This document shows, in pieces, positions 18,244 to 26,977 of a stretch of 64,000 bases of DNA. The translations under genes were made by a program, and so were the position numbers. Below the pieces are notes generated by a model. That model was given only the letters and a program-made list of their open reading frames with translations, ran no database searches and was not told the origin of the DNA. The stretch lies in assembly GCA_016794245.1 (NCBI GenBank), contig JAEUKR010000051.1:37619-101618 (forward strand). The letters are read 5' to 3'. Origin of the DNA: Caedimonas sp. (GTDB lineage: Bacteria > Pseudomonadota > Alphaproteobacteria > Caedimonadales > Caedimonadaceae). Each line of letters begins with the position of its first letter. Position 1 is the stretch's first letter.

Positions 18244-19649
18244 AGGATAAGGGTAAGGATAAGGGGGGTGCGCTGAATCCTCAAATTCTTCGTGAATATG
18301 ATATTCGCGGAATCGTTGAAGAACAATTTGGTGCGGATGAAGCGTATCTGATTGGACAAGGCTATGGTACTGAAGTCAGACGGGCGGGGGGACAGTCTGT
18401 CGTCGTGGGATATGACGGCAGATTAACATCCGTCGCGCTTGAGAAGGCGTTGGTAGAGGGGTTAAAATCCGCGGGGCTTCGTGTTTTACGGGTTGAGCTT
18501 GGACCTTCGCCAATGACTTACTTTGCGAGTTTTTATCTTGAAACTGATGCCGCTGTGATGGTCACCGGCTCTCATAATCCTGCTTCTTATAATGGATTCA
18601 AGTTGACCCTCTTTAAAAAGCCTTTTTTTGGTGACCGAATTAAGGCGTTGGGAAGGTTAATTGAATCGGGAGACTTTGCGACGGGAACAGGCGTTGTTGA
18701 AAATTGTCCGATTGAAGAAGCTTATATTGATTATTTGATAAATGATTTCAAAAGTCACTACGCCGGGGCAAAGCCTCTTAAAGTGATATGGGATGCGGGT
18801 CATGGGGCAGTCGCGGAGATTCTGAAAAAGCTTGTTCAGAAACTTCCGGGGACTCATATCCTTCTGAATGCGCAGATTGACGGAACTTTCCCCGCCCACC
18901 ATCCTGACCCTGTGGTAGCTGAGAATCTGGAGCAGCTTATTGAAGCAGTGAAAACCGATAGGGCAGATTTGGGATTCGCTTTCGATGGCGATGGCGATCG
19001 TATTGGTGTGATTGATGATCAAGGTTCTATCATTTGGGGGGATCAGTTACTTGTGCTTTTGTCTCGGGAAGTGCTGCGCGCATATCCGGGCGCGACGATT
19101 ATCGGGGATGTCAAGGCCAGTCAAACCTTGTTTGATCAGATTGAAGAGATGGGAGGGGTTCCCCTGATGTGGCGCACAGGACACTCCTTGATTAAGGCAA
19201 AAATGGCTGAAACAAAAGCGCCTCTTGCTGGAGAAATGAGCGGACATATCTTTTTTGCTGATCGCCATTTCGGGTTTGATGACGCTTTGTATGCGGCTCT
19301 TCGGACATTGGGTATTGTCTCTACGGGGGGAGATGAAAAATTAAGTGATTGGCGTAAACGGTTGCCTCATCCTCTGAATACGCCCGAAATTCGCATTGGG
19401 TGTTCAGGCCACGATAAATTTTCCGTCATTGCGCATATACGCAACGCTTTGCAAAACATGCAGACCCCCTTTATTGATATTGATGGTGTGCGGGTGTTAA
19501 GCGAGCATGGATGGTGGTTGTTGCGGGCCTCGAACACAGCTGAAGAATTGGTCGTGCGCGTGGAGGCAAAAAACCCTGCGGGGCTGGATATTCTTAAGGG
19601 AGAGCTCAGCGCTTACCTGGAAAAGTTTGGCATCCCGCCGCTTGTATAA
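18240..19649 (+). CDS. Phosphomannomutase/phosphoglucomutase
   Basis: This 469-residue alpha-D-phosphohexomutase has the phosphoserine loop 'TGSHNPASYNGFK', the magnesium loop 'DGDGDRIG', the sugar-binding 'GEMSGHIFF' and the C-terminal phosphate-binding 'RASNTAEELVVRVE'. It interconverts the 1- and 6-phosphates of mannose or glucose. The operon (galU-ugd) favours supplying glucose-1-phosphate; similarity to bifunctional AlgC/PMM enzymes means GDP-mannose supply is also possible. The start overlaps the ugd stop (ATGA). Confidence 0.93.
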   Translation: MKDKGKDKGGALNPQILREYDIRGIVEEQFGADEAYLIGQGYGTEVRRAGGQSVVVGYDGRLTSVALEKALVEGLKSAGLRVLRVELGPSPMTYFASFYLETDAAVMVTGSHNPASYNGFKLTLFKKPFFGDRIKALGRLIESGDFATGTGVVENCPIEEAYIDYLINDFKSHYAGAKPLKVIWDAGHGAVAEILKKLVQKLPGTHILLNAQIDGTFPAHHPDPVVAENLEQLIEAVKTDRADLGFAFDGDGDRIGVIDDQGSIIWGDQLLVLLSREVLRAYPGATIIGDVKASQTLFDQIEEMGGVPLMWRTGHSLIKAKMAETKAPLAGEMSGHIFFADRHFGFDDALYAALRTLGIVSTGGDEKLSDWRKRLPHPLNTPEIRIGCSGHDKFSVIAHIRNALQNMQTPFIDIDGVRVLSEHGWWLLRASNTAEELVVRVEAKNPAGLDILKGELSAYLEKFGIPPLV

Positions 19650-19828
19650 GTTCGGTATGGTATTTAGTATCTTTAAGAGCGAAAACCTTGCAGAACCACA
19701 TTCGTGTTTTTTGGCATGAGGATGACTCCCTCTGTCTTCACACTGAGGCTGGGCGCTTTTTCTAACGCTAGAGAGAAAGTGTCCAGAAAAAACAGTAAAA
19801 AATTTGATATATCATACCATCACTTGAT

Positions 19829-20275
19829 TTAACGAAATTTTTCAAGGCGGCGCAAATGGCGTTCTTCTTGCTCAAACGACGTCATCATAAAAGTATGGAA
19901 ACAATCTCGCGCCACCTCGGAACCTACAAGACGTTCCCCCAGGCAAAGGACGTTGGCATTATTGTGGCGGCGACTGAGAGAGGCGGAAGTAACGCCGTCA
20001 TTACAAACGGCGGCGCGTATTCCTGGAAAGCGGTTGGCAGCGATGGAAATGCCAATCCCTGTGCCGCAAAGGAGGACGCCGCTATCTGCACGCCCTTCAG
20101 ATATTTCCTGGCACACCAAAGCGGCAAAATCAGGGTAGTCAACCGAAGCTTGTGAATGTGTGCCTAAATCTTGGAGGTGTACCCCTCGCTCAGCCGCATA
20201 CTCTTTGAGATTCTCTTTGAGGAGATAGCCAGCATGATCGGACGCAATGACAATCCGTTTAAAAATAGGTTTCAT
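19829..20275 (-). CDS. rpiB: Ribose-5-phosphate isomerase B
   Basis: This 148-residue RpiB/LacAB enzyme interconverts ribose-5-phosphate and ribulose-5-phosphate in the pentose phosphate pathway. Seen: 'IASDHAGYLLKENL', the catalytic cysteine in 'VLLCGTGIGISIAANR', and 'DGVTSASLSRRHNNANVLCLG'. It lies downstream of era on the same strand, but 297 bp containing a full palindrome plus a half copy separate them, so co-transcription is uncertain. Confidence 0.95.
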   Translation of the reverse strand: MKPIFKRIVIASDHAGYLLKENLKEYAAERGVHLQDLGTHSQASVDYPDFAALVCQEISEGRADSGVLLCGTGIGISIAANRFPGIRAAVCNDGVTSASLSRRHNNANVLCLGERLVGSEVARDCFHTFMMTSFEQEERHLRRLEKFR

Positions 20276-20380
20276 ATTTTTGATTTTGCTGTTTTTTGAA
20301 TTCTTTAGAGACGAAGATATTCAATTTTTTAAGTTCATTCAATAGATTTCTTTGGTAACCTGCGTGAGAAAGAAATTTGA

Positions 20381-20509
20381 TATACCCTTCGCCTTTCAAA
20401 AACCGGGGGCGTTGGACATCGGGATTCGTCCTGCTCACGTACTTATATGTACGCTGCGCGGGACTCACCGCTCGTCCGCCTACCCGGATTTCGAAATCCT
20501 TTGGGTATA
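20381..20509 (+). repeat. Dispersed palindrome, full copy (reference)
   Basis: This 129-bp copy is bounded by TATACCC and GGGTATA. The two arms are imperfect inverted repeats: left 'CCTTTCAAAAACCGG' faces right 'CCGGATTTCGAAATCC', and 'CGTCCTGCTCACGTAC' faces 'GTACGCTGCGCGGGACT'. The centre is 'GTACTTATATGTAC'. At least one frame on each strand is open throughout, as in coding-competent palindromic elements. It lies between era and rpiB. Confidence 0.9.
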
Positions 20510-20510
20510 G

Positions 20511-20569
20511 ACACCGCGCGGCGCTTGCTGCCCGTCCTTTTATCCCTCTTAAATCCTTCTTTGGGTATC
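20511..20569 (+). repeat. Dispersed palindrome, right-half tandem copy
   Basis: Directly after the full copy, 59 bp align with its right half from 'ACGCTGCGCG' to 'CTTTGGGTAT', with many changes. It ends 3 bp before the era stop codon, so the element array fills the whole space after era. Confidence 0.65.
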
Positions 20570-20572
20570 TAT

Positions 20573-21475
20573 CTATACATCATACTCAAGTCCAAGTTCG
20601 GTATAGTGGTGGCGTTGTTCGGCCCAATTTTCGGAAATTTTTACATGAAGAAAAAGATGAACCGGATGTCCGATCAATTCTTTCAGTTCTCGTGCGGCAG
20701 CTTCTCGAATATGTTTGATTTGATGTCCCCCTTTTCCAAGGAGAATTGCTTTCTGTCCTTCTTTTTGTACATAAATCACTTGGGAAATTTTAACAGATCC
20801 ATTGCGGAATTCTTCCCATGATTCAGTTTCAACGGTGATGGCATAAGGAACCTCTTGATGAAGCAAACAGTAAATTTGCTCGCGGGTCATTTCTGCCGCC
20901 AGCAACCGCTGAGGCAAATCTGTCAATTGATCTTCTGGAAACAGCCACGGCCCTTCGGGCATCCGTTCAGCAAGTTCTTGCAACAGATCTTCTACACCGT
21001 CTCCCTTTTGAGCGGAAATAAGAAAAACGCGATCTATCTTTTTGTCTTCTGAAAGCTGGGCAATCAAGGCAAGCAATTGATCTCGCGGGATCAGATCGAT
21101 TTTATTGATAACAAGAAATACAGGTACAGGATTTGTTGATTTTTTAACGGCTTTGTCAAGAATCTCTCTTGTTTCCATTTGACGAGGATGATGCGCGTCT
21201 GTCATGACCAGAACAAGGTCTGTTTCTGAGCTGGCTCCCCACGCTGCTGAAACCATGGCGCGATCCAGGCGTTTTTTGGGGACAAAGATGCCGGGAGTAT
21301 CAACCAGGACAATCTGGCTTTCTCCTTTGAGCGTAATGCCCAGGATACGTCGACGCGTTGTTTGAACTTTGGGAGAAACAATAGAAACTTTAGACCCTAC
21401 CAGACGATTCGTCAGGGTAGACTTTCCTACGTTGGGGACGCCTAAGATGGTGACAAATCCGCAGCGTTTAGACAT
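20573..21475 (-). CDS. era: GTPase Era
   Basis: This is a 300-residue GTPase for 30S ribosome maturation. G1 'GVPNVGKSTLTN', G3 'VDTPGIF' and G4 'NKID' are intact. A C-terminal KH domain contains 'ILLGKGGHQIKHIREAA', which binds the 3' end of 16S rRNA. It overlaps rnc by 8 bp, the common lepB-rnc-era order in alphaproteobacteria. The stop is immediately followed by the palindrome array. Confidence 0.97.
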   Translation of the reverse strand: MSKRCGFVTILGVPNVGKSTLTNRLVGSKVSIVSPKVQTTRRRILGITLKGESQIVLVDTPGIFVPKKRLDRAMVSAAWGASSETDLVLVMTDAHHPRQMETREILDKAVKKSTNPVPVFLVINKIDLIPRDQLLALIAQLSEDKKIDRVFLISAQKGDGVEDLLQELAERMPEGPWLFPEDQLTDLPQRLLAAEMTREQIYCLLHQEVPYAITVETESWEEFRNGSVKISQVIYVQKEGQKAILLGKGGHQIKHIREAAARELKELIGHPVHLFLHVKISENWAEQRHHYTELGLEYDV

Positions 21476-22163
21476 TTTGAGATCGAATGTAGCTCAAAAG
21501 AGCTTTGGCGGCGTTTTGCTCGGCCTCTTGCTTGGAAGAACCTTTTCCCACCATCATGTCTAATCCCTTCACATGTACGCCAATTTCAAAAAGGGGATCA
21601 TGGTCAGGACCTGTTTGATGCATCAGAACGTAGATAGGCGCAGGCTTTCCCCGACCCTGTGCCCATTCTTGCAGTAACGATTTGGTCGGTCGTTCCAGCG
21701 TTTGCGACGCTTTTAATTCAGTGGACCAGTGTTCAAGAATAAAGCGTTCGGCAGCTTCCAGACCACCATCCAGAAACAAGGCCGCAATAACGGCTTCGCA
21801 GGCATTCGCAGTGATGGATTTCTTTTTGAGGATCCCTGTCATGCGATTGGCATGTCCCACTTGAAGAGCTTCTCCAAGCTTTAATTGATCGGCGACTTTT
21901 CCCAACACTTCACGGCTGACAAGATGCGCCTGTCGTGCAGCAAGCTTGCCTTCAGGGGCTTCGGGGTAGAGATGATAAAGAGTTTTAGCAATCACAAGAC
22001 CCAGTACGCGATCTCCTAAAAATTCGAGCCGTTCATTATCGCACTTTTTGTCGTGTACACTTGCATGAGTCAGGGCTTCGCTCAGCAACGAAGGGTTGCA
22101 AAATTGATAATTCAATGTTTTCTCAAAGGAGTTTTTCACTTCTCTCTCTGGCTTTCTTGTCAA
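21468..22163 (-). CDS. rnc: Ribonuclease III
   Basis: This 231-residue double-strand-specific endoribonuclease processes rRNA precursors. The catalytic signature is 'NERLEFLGDRVLGLVI'. The RNase III domain covers about 1-150, and a C-terminal dsRNA-binding domain ends with 'GKGSSKQEAEQNAAKALL'. It overlaps lepB by 4 bp and era by 8 bp, so the three are translationally coupled. Confidence 0.97.
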   Translation of the reverse strand: MTRKPEREVKNSFEKTLNYQFCNPSLLSEALTHASVHDKKCDNERLEFLGDRVLGLVIAKTLYHLYPEAPEGKLAARQAHLVSREVLGKVADQLKLGEALQVGHANRMTGILKKKSITANACEAVIAALFLDGGLEAAERFILEHWSTELKASQTLERPTKSLLQEWAQGRGKPAPIYVLMHQTGPDHDPLFEIGVHVKGLDMMVGKGSSKQEAEQNAAKALLSYIRSQNV

Positions 22164-22960
22164 CGAATAATTTTCAGGAGGCGATTAAAACGAAGACCGC
22201 CAAGCCAATGCCAGACTTCCCACCAACGCGCTTCAGTGGAAAAGAAAATCAGTTCGGCGCGCCCAATCAGATTTTCATAGGGAACAAACCCCAGAGCTTG
22301 CTGATTTCGGCTATCGTCCGAGCCATCCCGATTATCGCCCATCATGAAGTAATGACCTTCAGGAACGATCATTTCAGATGTATTGTCAAGGCGTCCCGCG
22401 CCAAAGGGTTTTTCTTTAATGATGATATGTTTAACGCCATTCGGGAGTGTTTGCATATAGCGCTCTATCGGGATGCCTTTGTCATCAAGAATCCGTTCTT
22501 CCGCTCCGTCCGCATGATATTTTACATACAATGTGTCCGGAAAGTCTCTCTCCAGCTTTTCCAAAGGGCATTCTTGATCGTTGATGAAAAGAATCCCTCC
22601 GCGCATTTGGATTTTGTCTCCTGGAAGGCCAATGCAGCGCTTGATCCAGTCTTCACTGTTTTCTTTGTGAGGAGCGCGAAAGACGACGACATCTCCACGT
22701 TTTGGTGCAGTCCCGAAAAGACGCCCTTCAAAAAGAGGGGGACTGAAAGGAATGGAATAGTGGGTATAGCCATAGGCAAATTTGCTGACGAACAGAAAAT
22801 CTCCAATCAACAGGTTTGGCTTCATCGAACCTGAAGGAATATGGAAAGTTTGATAGGCTACGGTTTGAATTCCCAGGGCGATCAAAGCGGCTATACACAG
22901 TGAACGGACGAATTCGCCAAATGTTTCAGGTTGTTTCCGCGTTTTTTGCTTTCTTAGCAT
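22160..22960 (-). CDS. lepB: Signal peptidase I
   Basis: This 266-residue inner-membrane serine protease removes signal peptides from exported proteins. A single N-terminal membrane segment (about 17-36) precedes the catalytic 'PSGSMKP' (Ser45). The general-base lysine lies in 'WIKRCIGLPGD', and 'MGDNRDGSDDSR' follows. First gene of lepB-rnc-era. The substrates would include the several secreted proteins in this window. Confidence 0.96.
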   Translation of the reverse strand: MLRKQKTRKQPETFGEFVRSLCIAALIALGIQTVAYQTFHIPSGSMKPNLLIGDFLFVSKFAYGYTHYSIPFSPPLFEGRLFGTAPKRGDVVVFRAPHKENSEDWIKRCIGLPGDKIQMRGGILFINDQECPLEKLERDFPDTLYVKYHADGAEERILDDKGIPIERYMQTLPNGVKHIIIKEKPFGAGRLDNTSEMIVPEGHYFMMGDNRDGSDDSRNQQALGFVPYENLIGRAELIFFSTEARWWEVWHWLGGLRFNRLLKIIR

Positions 22961-23225
22961 GTTTCAGGTAACCCAGGATATTCATAAATCACTCAGACAA
23001 TACCGAAATTTTATTCAAATGGGAAGGGACGTTCGCTAAAAAATATTAAACAACCCGAAGATGAGTTATTCTGCGGCTTTCAGAGATTTTAAGATATCAG
23101 CATATGAGTATAGGGGAGAAAAATAATATGGAGAGGAAAAAAGGAATTTTAAAATCTTTAGACCCTTTAATGTTCGGGTAAATGTCTTTTAAATGATTAT
23201 TAATGTCTCTCCTGAACAATAAAAA
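22961..23225. other. Intergenic, lepB to the secreted-protein gene
   Basis: Part of a 348-bp divergent gap. A 17-codon mini-ORF (23128-23181) has a good ribosome-binding site (GGGGAG), but there is no other evidence that it is translated. No tRNA, terminator or promoter of good quality was seen. Confidence 0.3.
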
Positions 23226-23296
23226 ACATCCCCTTCATTTTTTAAACTGTGGCGTGTTGGGGTTCGGACTTCGGCTTCGTCCTGCTTATGTACTTG
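23226..23296 (+). repeat. Dispersed palindrome, left-half copy
   Basis: About 70 bp align with the left half of the element, from 'CATCCCCTTC' through 'TTCGTCCTGCTTATGTACTT'. It stops at the centre of the palindrome. The ribosome-binding site of the following secreted-protein gene begins within a few bases. Confidence 0.65.
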
Positions 23297-23308
23297 CGAG
23301 GAGAAAAA

Positions 23309-23839
23309 ATGAAAATTTCAAAATATTCCTTATATACTGTCTATACAGTTTTGTTGATGACAGGTATTTTCTCCGAAGGATACGGTTTCAAACAGGTAGA
23401 AATGATCCAGCCTCACGCCTGGTATTTACCCGCCTATGAGATTGACCAAACTGGATTTCCCATGATTCCTCTTGAAAAGGATATCAGGGATTTTCCAGAG
23501 CCTGTCGCCGAGGATGAATTGGATCCGGATGTTTTGGGGCAATATTATGACGCCGTGTCCACCGCTTATCGCAATTGGGGTGAAGAACAAAAAAATATCG
23601 TAAAATCTTATAGAGTCAAAGTCCAAAAACAACAGGAACAGCTTTTCTGGAATCAAGCGAGATCTTCAAAATCTTTTAATTCCTTGAAAGGTGATTCTTT
23701 TGCTTACAGTCAAGCTCGCTTGGGGGATTATTATACAAAATCGTGCAGGGATCGCGATTTCAATGCGCAGCTCGCGACAAAGAAAGCGGAATTCTATCAG
23801 GAAATAGCTGAGAACTGTAAATTACTCAAAGATTCTTGA
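23309..23839 (+). CDS. Orphan secreted protein, 176 residues
   Basis: No family recognised. The chosen ATG follows 'GAGGAGAAAAA'; an earlier in-frame ATG would lie inside the palindrome half copy and spoil the signal peptide. Residues 1-26 (MKISKYSLYTVYTVLLMTG...) form a Sec signal peptide. The mature part is acidic near its start (DFPEPVAEDELDPDVLGQ), then helical and charged (EEQKNIVKSYRVKVQKQQEQ), with two cysteines late in the chain. It stands alone, 288 bp before the ABC transporter operon. Location is probably periplasmic or extracellular. Confidence 0.72.
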   Translation: MKISKYSLYTVYTVLLMTGIFSEGYGFKQVEMIQPHAWYLPAYEIDQTGFPMIPLEKDIRDFPEPVAEDELDPDVLGQYYDAVSTAYRNWGEEQKNIVKSYRVKVQKQQEQLFWNQARSSKSFNSLKGDSFAYSQARLGDYYTKSCRDRDFNAQLATKKAEFYQEIAENCKLLKDS

Positions 23840-23890
23840 GGATAAAGCTTGTCTTTTGGCTGCATTTTGAAATCGTTTAACAGTAAATGT

Positions 23891-23925
23891 GTCAACATTG
23901 CATATGTGATGCAAAATGAGTTGAC
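23891..23925. promoter_or_regulatory. Nested inverted repeat, operator candidate
   Basis: GTCAAC (23891) pairs with GTTGAC (23920-23925), and inside it TTGCAT (23898) pairs with ATGCAA (23909-23914) around a 5-nt centre. The right outer arm overlaps the -35 box at 23921. This is the expected position for a repressor or activator site controlling the ABC operon. Confidence 0.45.
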
Positions 23926-23948
23926 GATATAAATTTTTATGATACGAT
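23921..23948 (+). promoter_or_regulatory. Promoter of the ABC transporter operon
   Basis: TTGACG (23921-23926) and TACGAT (23943-23948) are separated by 16 bp. The predicted leader is about 170 nt, AT-rich, and includes repeated 'TATCGATTTAT' words near 24045-24060. Confidence 0.5.
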
Positions 23949-24127
23949 CCCTATCTATTAATGAATTTGGGTCAGGTAAGACATATGATTCAATGGTACT
24001 CTTGCTCATTATTCCGATTTTATCATTTTAGGCACTATCGATTTATATATTATCGATTTATCAACTTTTTTGCCTTTAAGCAGTTTCATCATATTTTGAC
24101 AAGCATTAAACCAAACAGGAGTATTTT

Positions 24128-25168
24128 ATGGACACAAGGATTCAAAATAAAACCAGTCACTTAATGAGAGTTTGGTCTGCACGCCTTGTTGTTCGTACCT
24201 TAAAATTTCTTCCTTTATCTTTCGCCCTTTTTCTTTCTCTCTTTTCAAATTCCTTCAATACTCAAGCAAAAGCGGAATCTCAAAAAGTTATAGCGATTAC
24301 TGAGATCGTTCAACATCCCTCGCTTGAGCAAGCCAGGACAGGGCTTTTGGATGAGCTTAAAGAAAATGGCTATGAGGAGGACAAAAATTTAAAGGTCATT
24401 CAACAGAACGCCCAAGGCAGTATCGCAAACGCCGTGTTGATTGCCAAAAAGTTCGTCAGTATGAAACCTGATGCCATCATTCCCATTTCCACGCCTTCTG
24501 CACAAGCGGTTTCCAATGCGGCCAAGAGCGATCAAATCCCGATTGTATTCTCTTCAGTCACGGATCCGGTCGCCGCCGGGCTTGTACAGGACATATCAGA
24601 ACTACATCCAAAGATTACGGGAGCCATCGATTTTCCGCCCCTTAAAGAAGGGTTGGAGCTTATCAGAACGATCGTCCCACATATCAAAACGATCGGACTG
24701 TTATACAGCGCAGGAGAAGCCAATTCTCTTAAAACCGTTGAATTGCTCAAAGAGGAAATTAAAGATCAGTTGAAAATCATAGAAACCACTGTTCCCGATT
24801 CCAATCGGGTCGGCCAGGCTTTAAGTGCATTGATTGGCAAGGTCGATGCCGTGTATATTCCTTCAGATAATACCGTTTTCGCGGCGATGCCAAAGGTGGT
24901 CAAGATTTCACGCGAACATAAACTGCCGATATTCTCAAGTGATCCTGATTCAGTGAAACAGGGCGTGCTTGCCTGTGTTGGTTATACGCAATACGCGGTT
25001 GGCAGGACTGCGGGCAAAATTTTGGTAAAAATATTAAAGGGTGAAAAAAACCTCAAAATTGAGAAACCGGAACATGCGGAAATTTTTGTTAACCAAATAT
25101 CAGCGGAAAAAATGGATATCCTTGTTCCTGAAACAATGTTTGGCGCTGAAATAAAGATTGTAAAATAG
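24128..25168 (+). CDS. ABC transporter substrate-binding protein 1
   Basis: This 346-residue periplasmic binding protein belongs to the ABC_sub_bind (TrpX-like) family. An N-terminal basic segment and a long hydrophobic signal (about 26-48) precede the mature domain. Family features are 'NAQGSIANAVLIAKKFV', 'DAIIPISTPSAQAV' and 'PIVFSSVTDPVAAGLV'. Related systems import tryptophan, tyrosine or other aromatic compounds; the ligand here cannot be read. The ATG follows 'CAGGAGTATTTT'. It is the first of two tandem paralogues ahead of the permease and ATPase genes. Confidence 0.9.
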   Translation: MDTRIQNKTSHLMRVWSARLVVRTLKFLPLSFALFLSLFSNSFNTQAKAESQKVIAITEIVQHPSLEQARTGLLDELKENGYEEDKNLKVIQQNAQGSIANAVLIAKKFVSMKPDAIIPISTPSAQAVSNAAKSDQIPIVFSSVTDPVAAGLVQDISELHPKITGAIDFPPLKEGLELIRTIVPHIKTIGLLYSAGEANSLKTVELLKEEIKDQLKIIETTVPDSNRVGQALSALIGKVDAVYIPSDNTVFAAMPKVVKISREHKLPIFSSDPDSVKQGVLACVGYTQYAVGRTAGKILVKILKGEKNLKIEKPEHAEIFVNQISAEKMDILVPETMFGAEIKIVK

Positions 25169-25178
25169 GATTATTTAA

Positions 25179-26129
25179 ATGTCAGGAAAGCTGTTGATAA
25201 ATTTCACACTGTTTTTTGCGGGCATTTTTTTTGCAGGCGTTTCAGGGGGATTGGCTGCTGAAAAAACGTTGGTGACGATCAATCAGTTTATAAGTCATCC
25301 GGCGCTTGACTCTTCTGAAAAAGGCATTGAAAAAGCATTGAAGGATAGAGGCCTGATTCCGGACACAATAAACATCAGACTTGATCATGCTCAAGGCAGC
25401 ATTGCAAACGTTGTACAGATTGCAAAGCATCAGGCTTCACTAAACCCGGCTTTCATGATCGCCATCTCAACTCCTGCCGCGCAAGCGAATTTTAAGGCGA
25501 AGACGGATAAATCCACGCTTGCTTTTGTCGCTGTCACCGATCCTGCGGCGGCGGGATTAACATCAAGCGCAAATGATGTCATTGGCGTGAGCGATCAACC
25601 TCCTGTTACAGAGCTTTTGGAAGTGATCGCTGAAATTTTGCCGCGTATGCGGACGATCGGCGTCATCTTCAACCCTGGAGAAGTTAATTCTGTCAATGTG
25701 ATCAAGGACCTGGAAAAGGCGGCGATGTCCAGAGGGATAAAAGTCAGAAAAGTTGTTGTGAATTCGTCCGGGAATGTCAAACTTGCCTTGCAAAAACTGA
25801 TCCCTGATACGGATCTTGTTTATCTGCCTCAGGATAATTTGGTGGTATCGGCCATCGATACCGTGGTTCAGGTGAGCTTGCAGGCTAAAATACCCGTGAT
25901 AGCCAATGACCCGGCTTTGGTTGAGAAAGGATTATTGCTGGCTTTAGGGTGTGACTATTTTAAAAGCGGCGTGCAGCTTGGTCATATGATCGCAGATATG
26001 ATGGAAGGTAAACCCGTAAATCCAAATATCCAGACGCCAACCATTAAAGAATTAAGGATTAATGAGAAAATGGCGTCTGAATTGAATATAAACATTCCCC
26101 AGGAACTAAAAACGAGAGCGCGACTATGA
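25179..26129 (+). CDS. ABC transporter substrate-binding protein 2
   Basis: This 316-residue paralogue of the preceding gene has a signal peptide at about 1-26 and the same landmarks: 'HAQGSIANVVQIAKHQ', 'AISTPAAQANF', 'AFVAVTDPAAAGLT' and 'VIFNPGEVNSVNVI'. The two binding proteins are clearly diverged, so they may recognise different ligands through one membrane channel. It begins 10 bp after the first gene and overlaps the permease gene by 4 bp. Confidence 0.9.
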   Translation: MSGKLLINFTLFFAGIFFAGVSGGLAAEKTLVTINQFISHPALDSSEKGIEKALKDRGLIPDTINIRLDHAQGSIANVVQIAKHQASLNPAFMIAISTPAAQANFKAKTDKSTLAFVAVTDPAAAGLTSSANDVIGVSDQPPVTELLEVIAEILPRMRTIGVIFNPGEVNSVNVIKDLEKAAMSRGIKVRKVVVNSSGNVKLALQKLIPDTDLVYLPQDNLVVSAIDTVVQVSLQAKIPVIANDPALVEKGLLLALGCDYFKSGVQLGHMIADMMEGKPVNPNIQTPTIKELRINEKMASELNINIPQELKTRARL

Positions 26130-26977
26130 ATACATTACAGATTCTGGGATCAATTGAAATAGGATTAATCTATACGCTTGTCGCAATTGGCGTGTATATT
26201 ACATTCAAACTTATTGCTTTTCCCGATTTAACGGTCGATGGCAGTTTCACTTTGGGAGCGGCTGTCACATCCGCCATGATTTCTTCTGGATGCAATCCTT
26301 GGGTGACGACTTTAGCGGCAATCGCCGCGGGCGGGATGGCGGGCGTTGTGACAGGCTATCTGAATGTCAAGTGGAATATCCTGGATCTGCTTGCTGGCAT
26401 ACTCACCATGACGGCTTTATATTCCGTGAATTTAAGAGTCATGGGAAGACCTAACATCGCGATTATTGATGAACCCACCATTTTCGGTTCTCATTCCATC
26501 ATCATTGTTACTCTTGTCATCGTCATTGTAAGCATACTCGTTCTCACAAGATTTTTCGCTTCTGAATTTGGTTTGGGTATAAGGGCGATAGGCATTAACC
26601 CAAAAGTAAGCCGAGCGTATGGCATCAATGTTGGCAGAATGAAAATCATCGCTCTTTCCATCAGTAACGCGATTGTCGCATTAAGCGGCGCTTTGTTCGC
26701 ACAGTCGCAAGGTTTCGCCGATATATCCATGGGGATGGGAACGATCGTTGTCGGGCTTGCGGCTGTCATCATTGGAGAAGCGATCATGTTTCACCCCAAA
26801 AGAATTCTGGTCGCCTTGGTCTCATGCGGCATTGGTTCAATTCTTTATAGAATAGCGATTACCTTTGCTCTCAATGCGCATGATATCGGTTTGGAAGCGA
26901 CGGATTTGAATTTAATCACGGCGACGATCGTTGCTTTAACGATGATATTGCCAAAATTGAAAATGACCGCGAAATGA
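26126..26977 (+). CDS. ABC transporter permease
   Basis: This 283-residue inner-membrane permease is of the branched-chain-amino-acid/TrpX-system type (COG4120-like). It has about eight hydrophobic segments and the cytoplasmic coupling motif region 'GLGIRAIGINPKVSRAYGIN'. It pairs with the ATPase encoded next (4-bp overlap) and the two upstream binding proteins. No second permease is present, so it would act as a homodimer. Confidence 0.9.
   Translation: MNTLQILGSIEIGLIYTLVAIGVYITFKLIAFPDLTVDGSFTLGAAVTSAMISSGCNPWVTTLAAIAAGGMAGVVTGYLNVKWNILDLLAGILTMTALYSVNLRVMGRPNIAIIDEPTIFGSHSIIIVTLVIVIVSILVLTRFFASEFGLGIRAIGINPKVSRAYGINVGRMKIIALSISNAIVALSGALFAQSQGFADISMGMGTIVVGLAAVIIGEAIMFHPKRILVALVSCGIGSILYRIAITFALNAHDIGLEATDLNLITATIVALTMILPKLKMTAK

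Noticed and set aside
20377..20718. 113-codon frame starting in the full palindrome
   Set aside because: It is made of repeat sequence and then runs antisense to era; kept only as evidence that the element is open in frame.
22061..22834. Plus-strand open frame of 257 codons
   Set aside because: It is the antisense shadow of lepB and rnc, which are certain genes.
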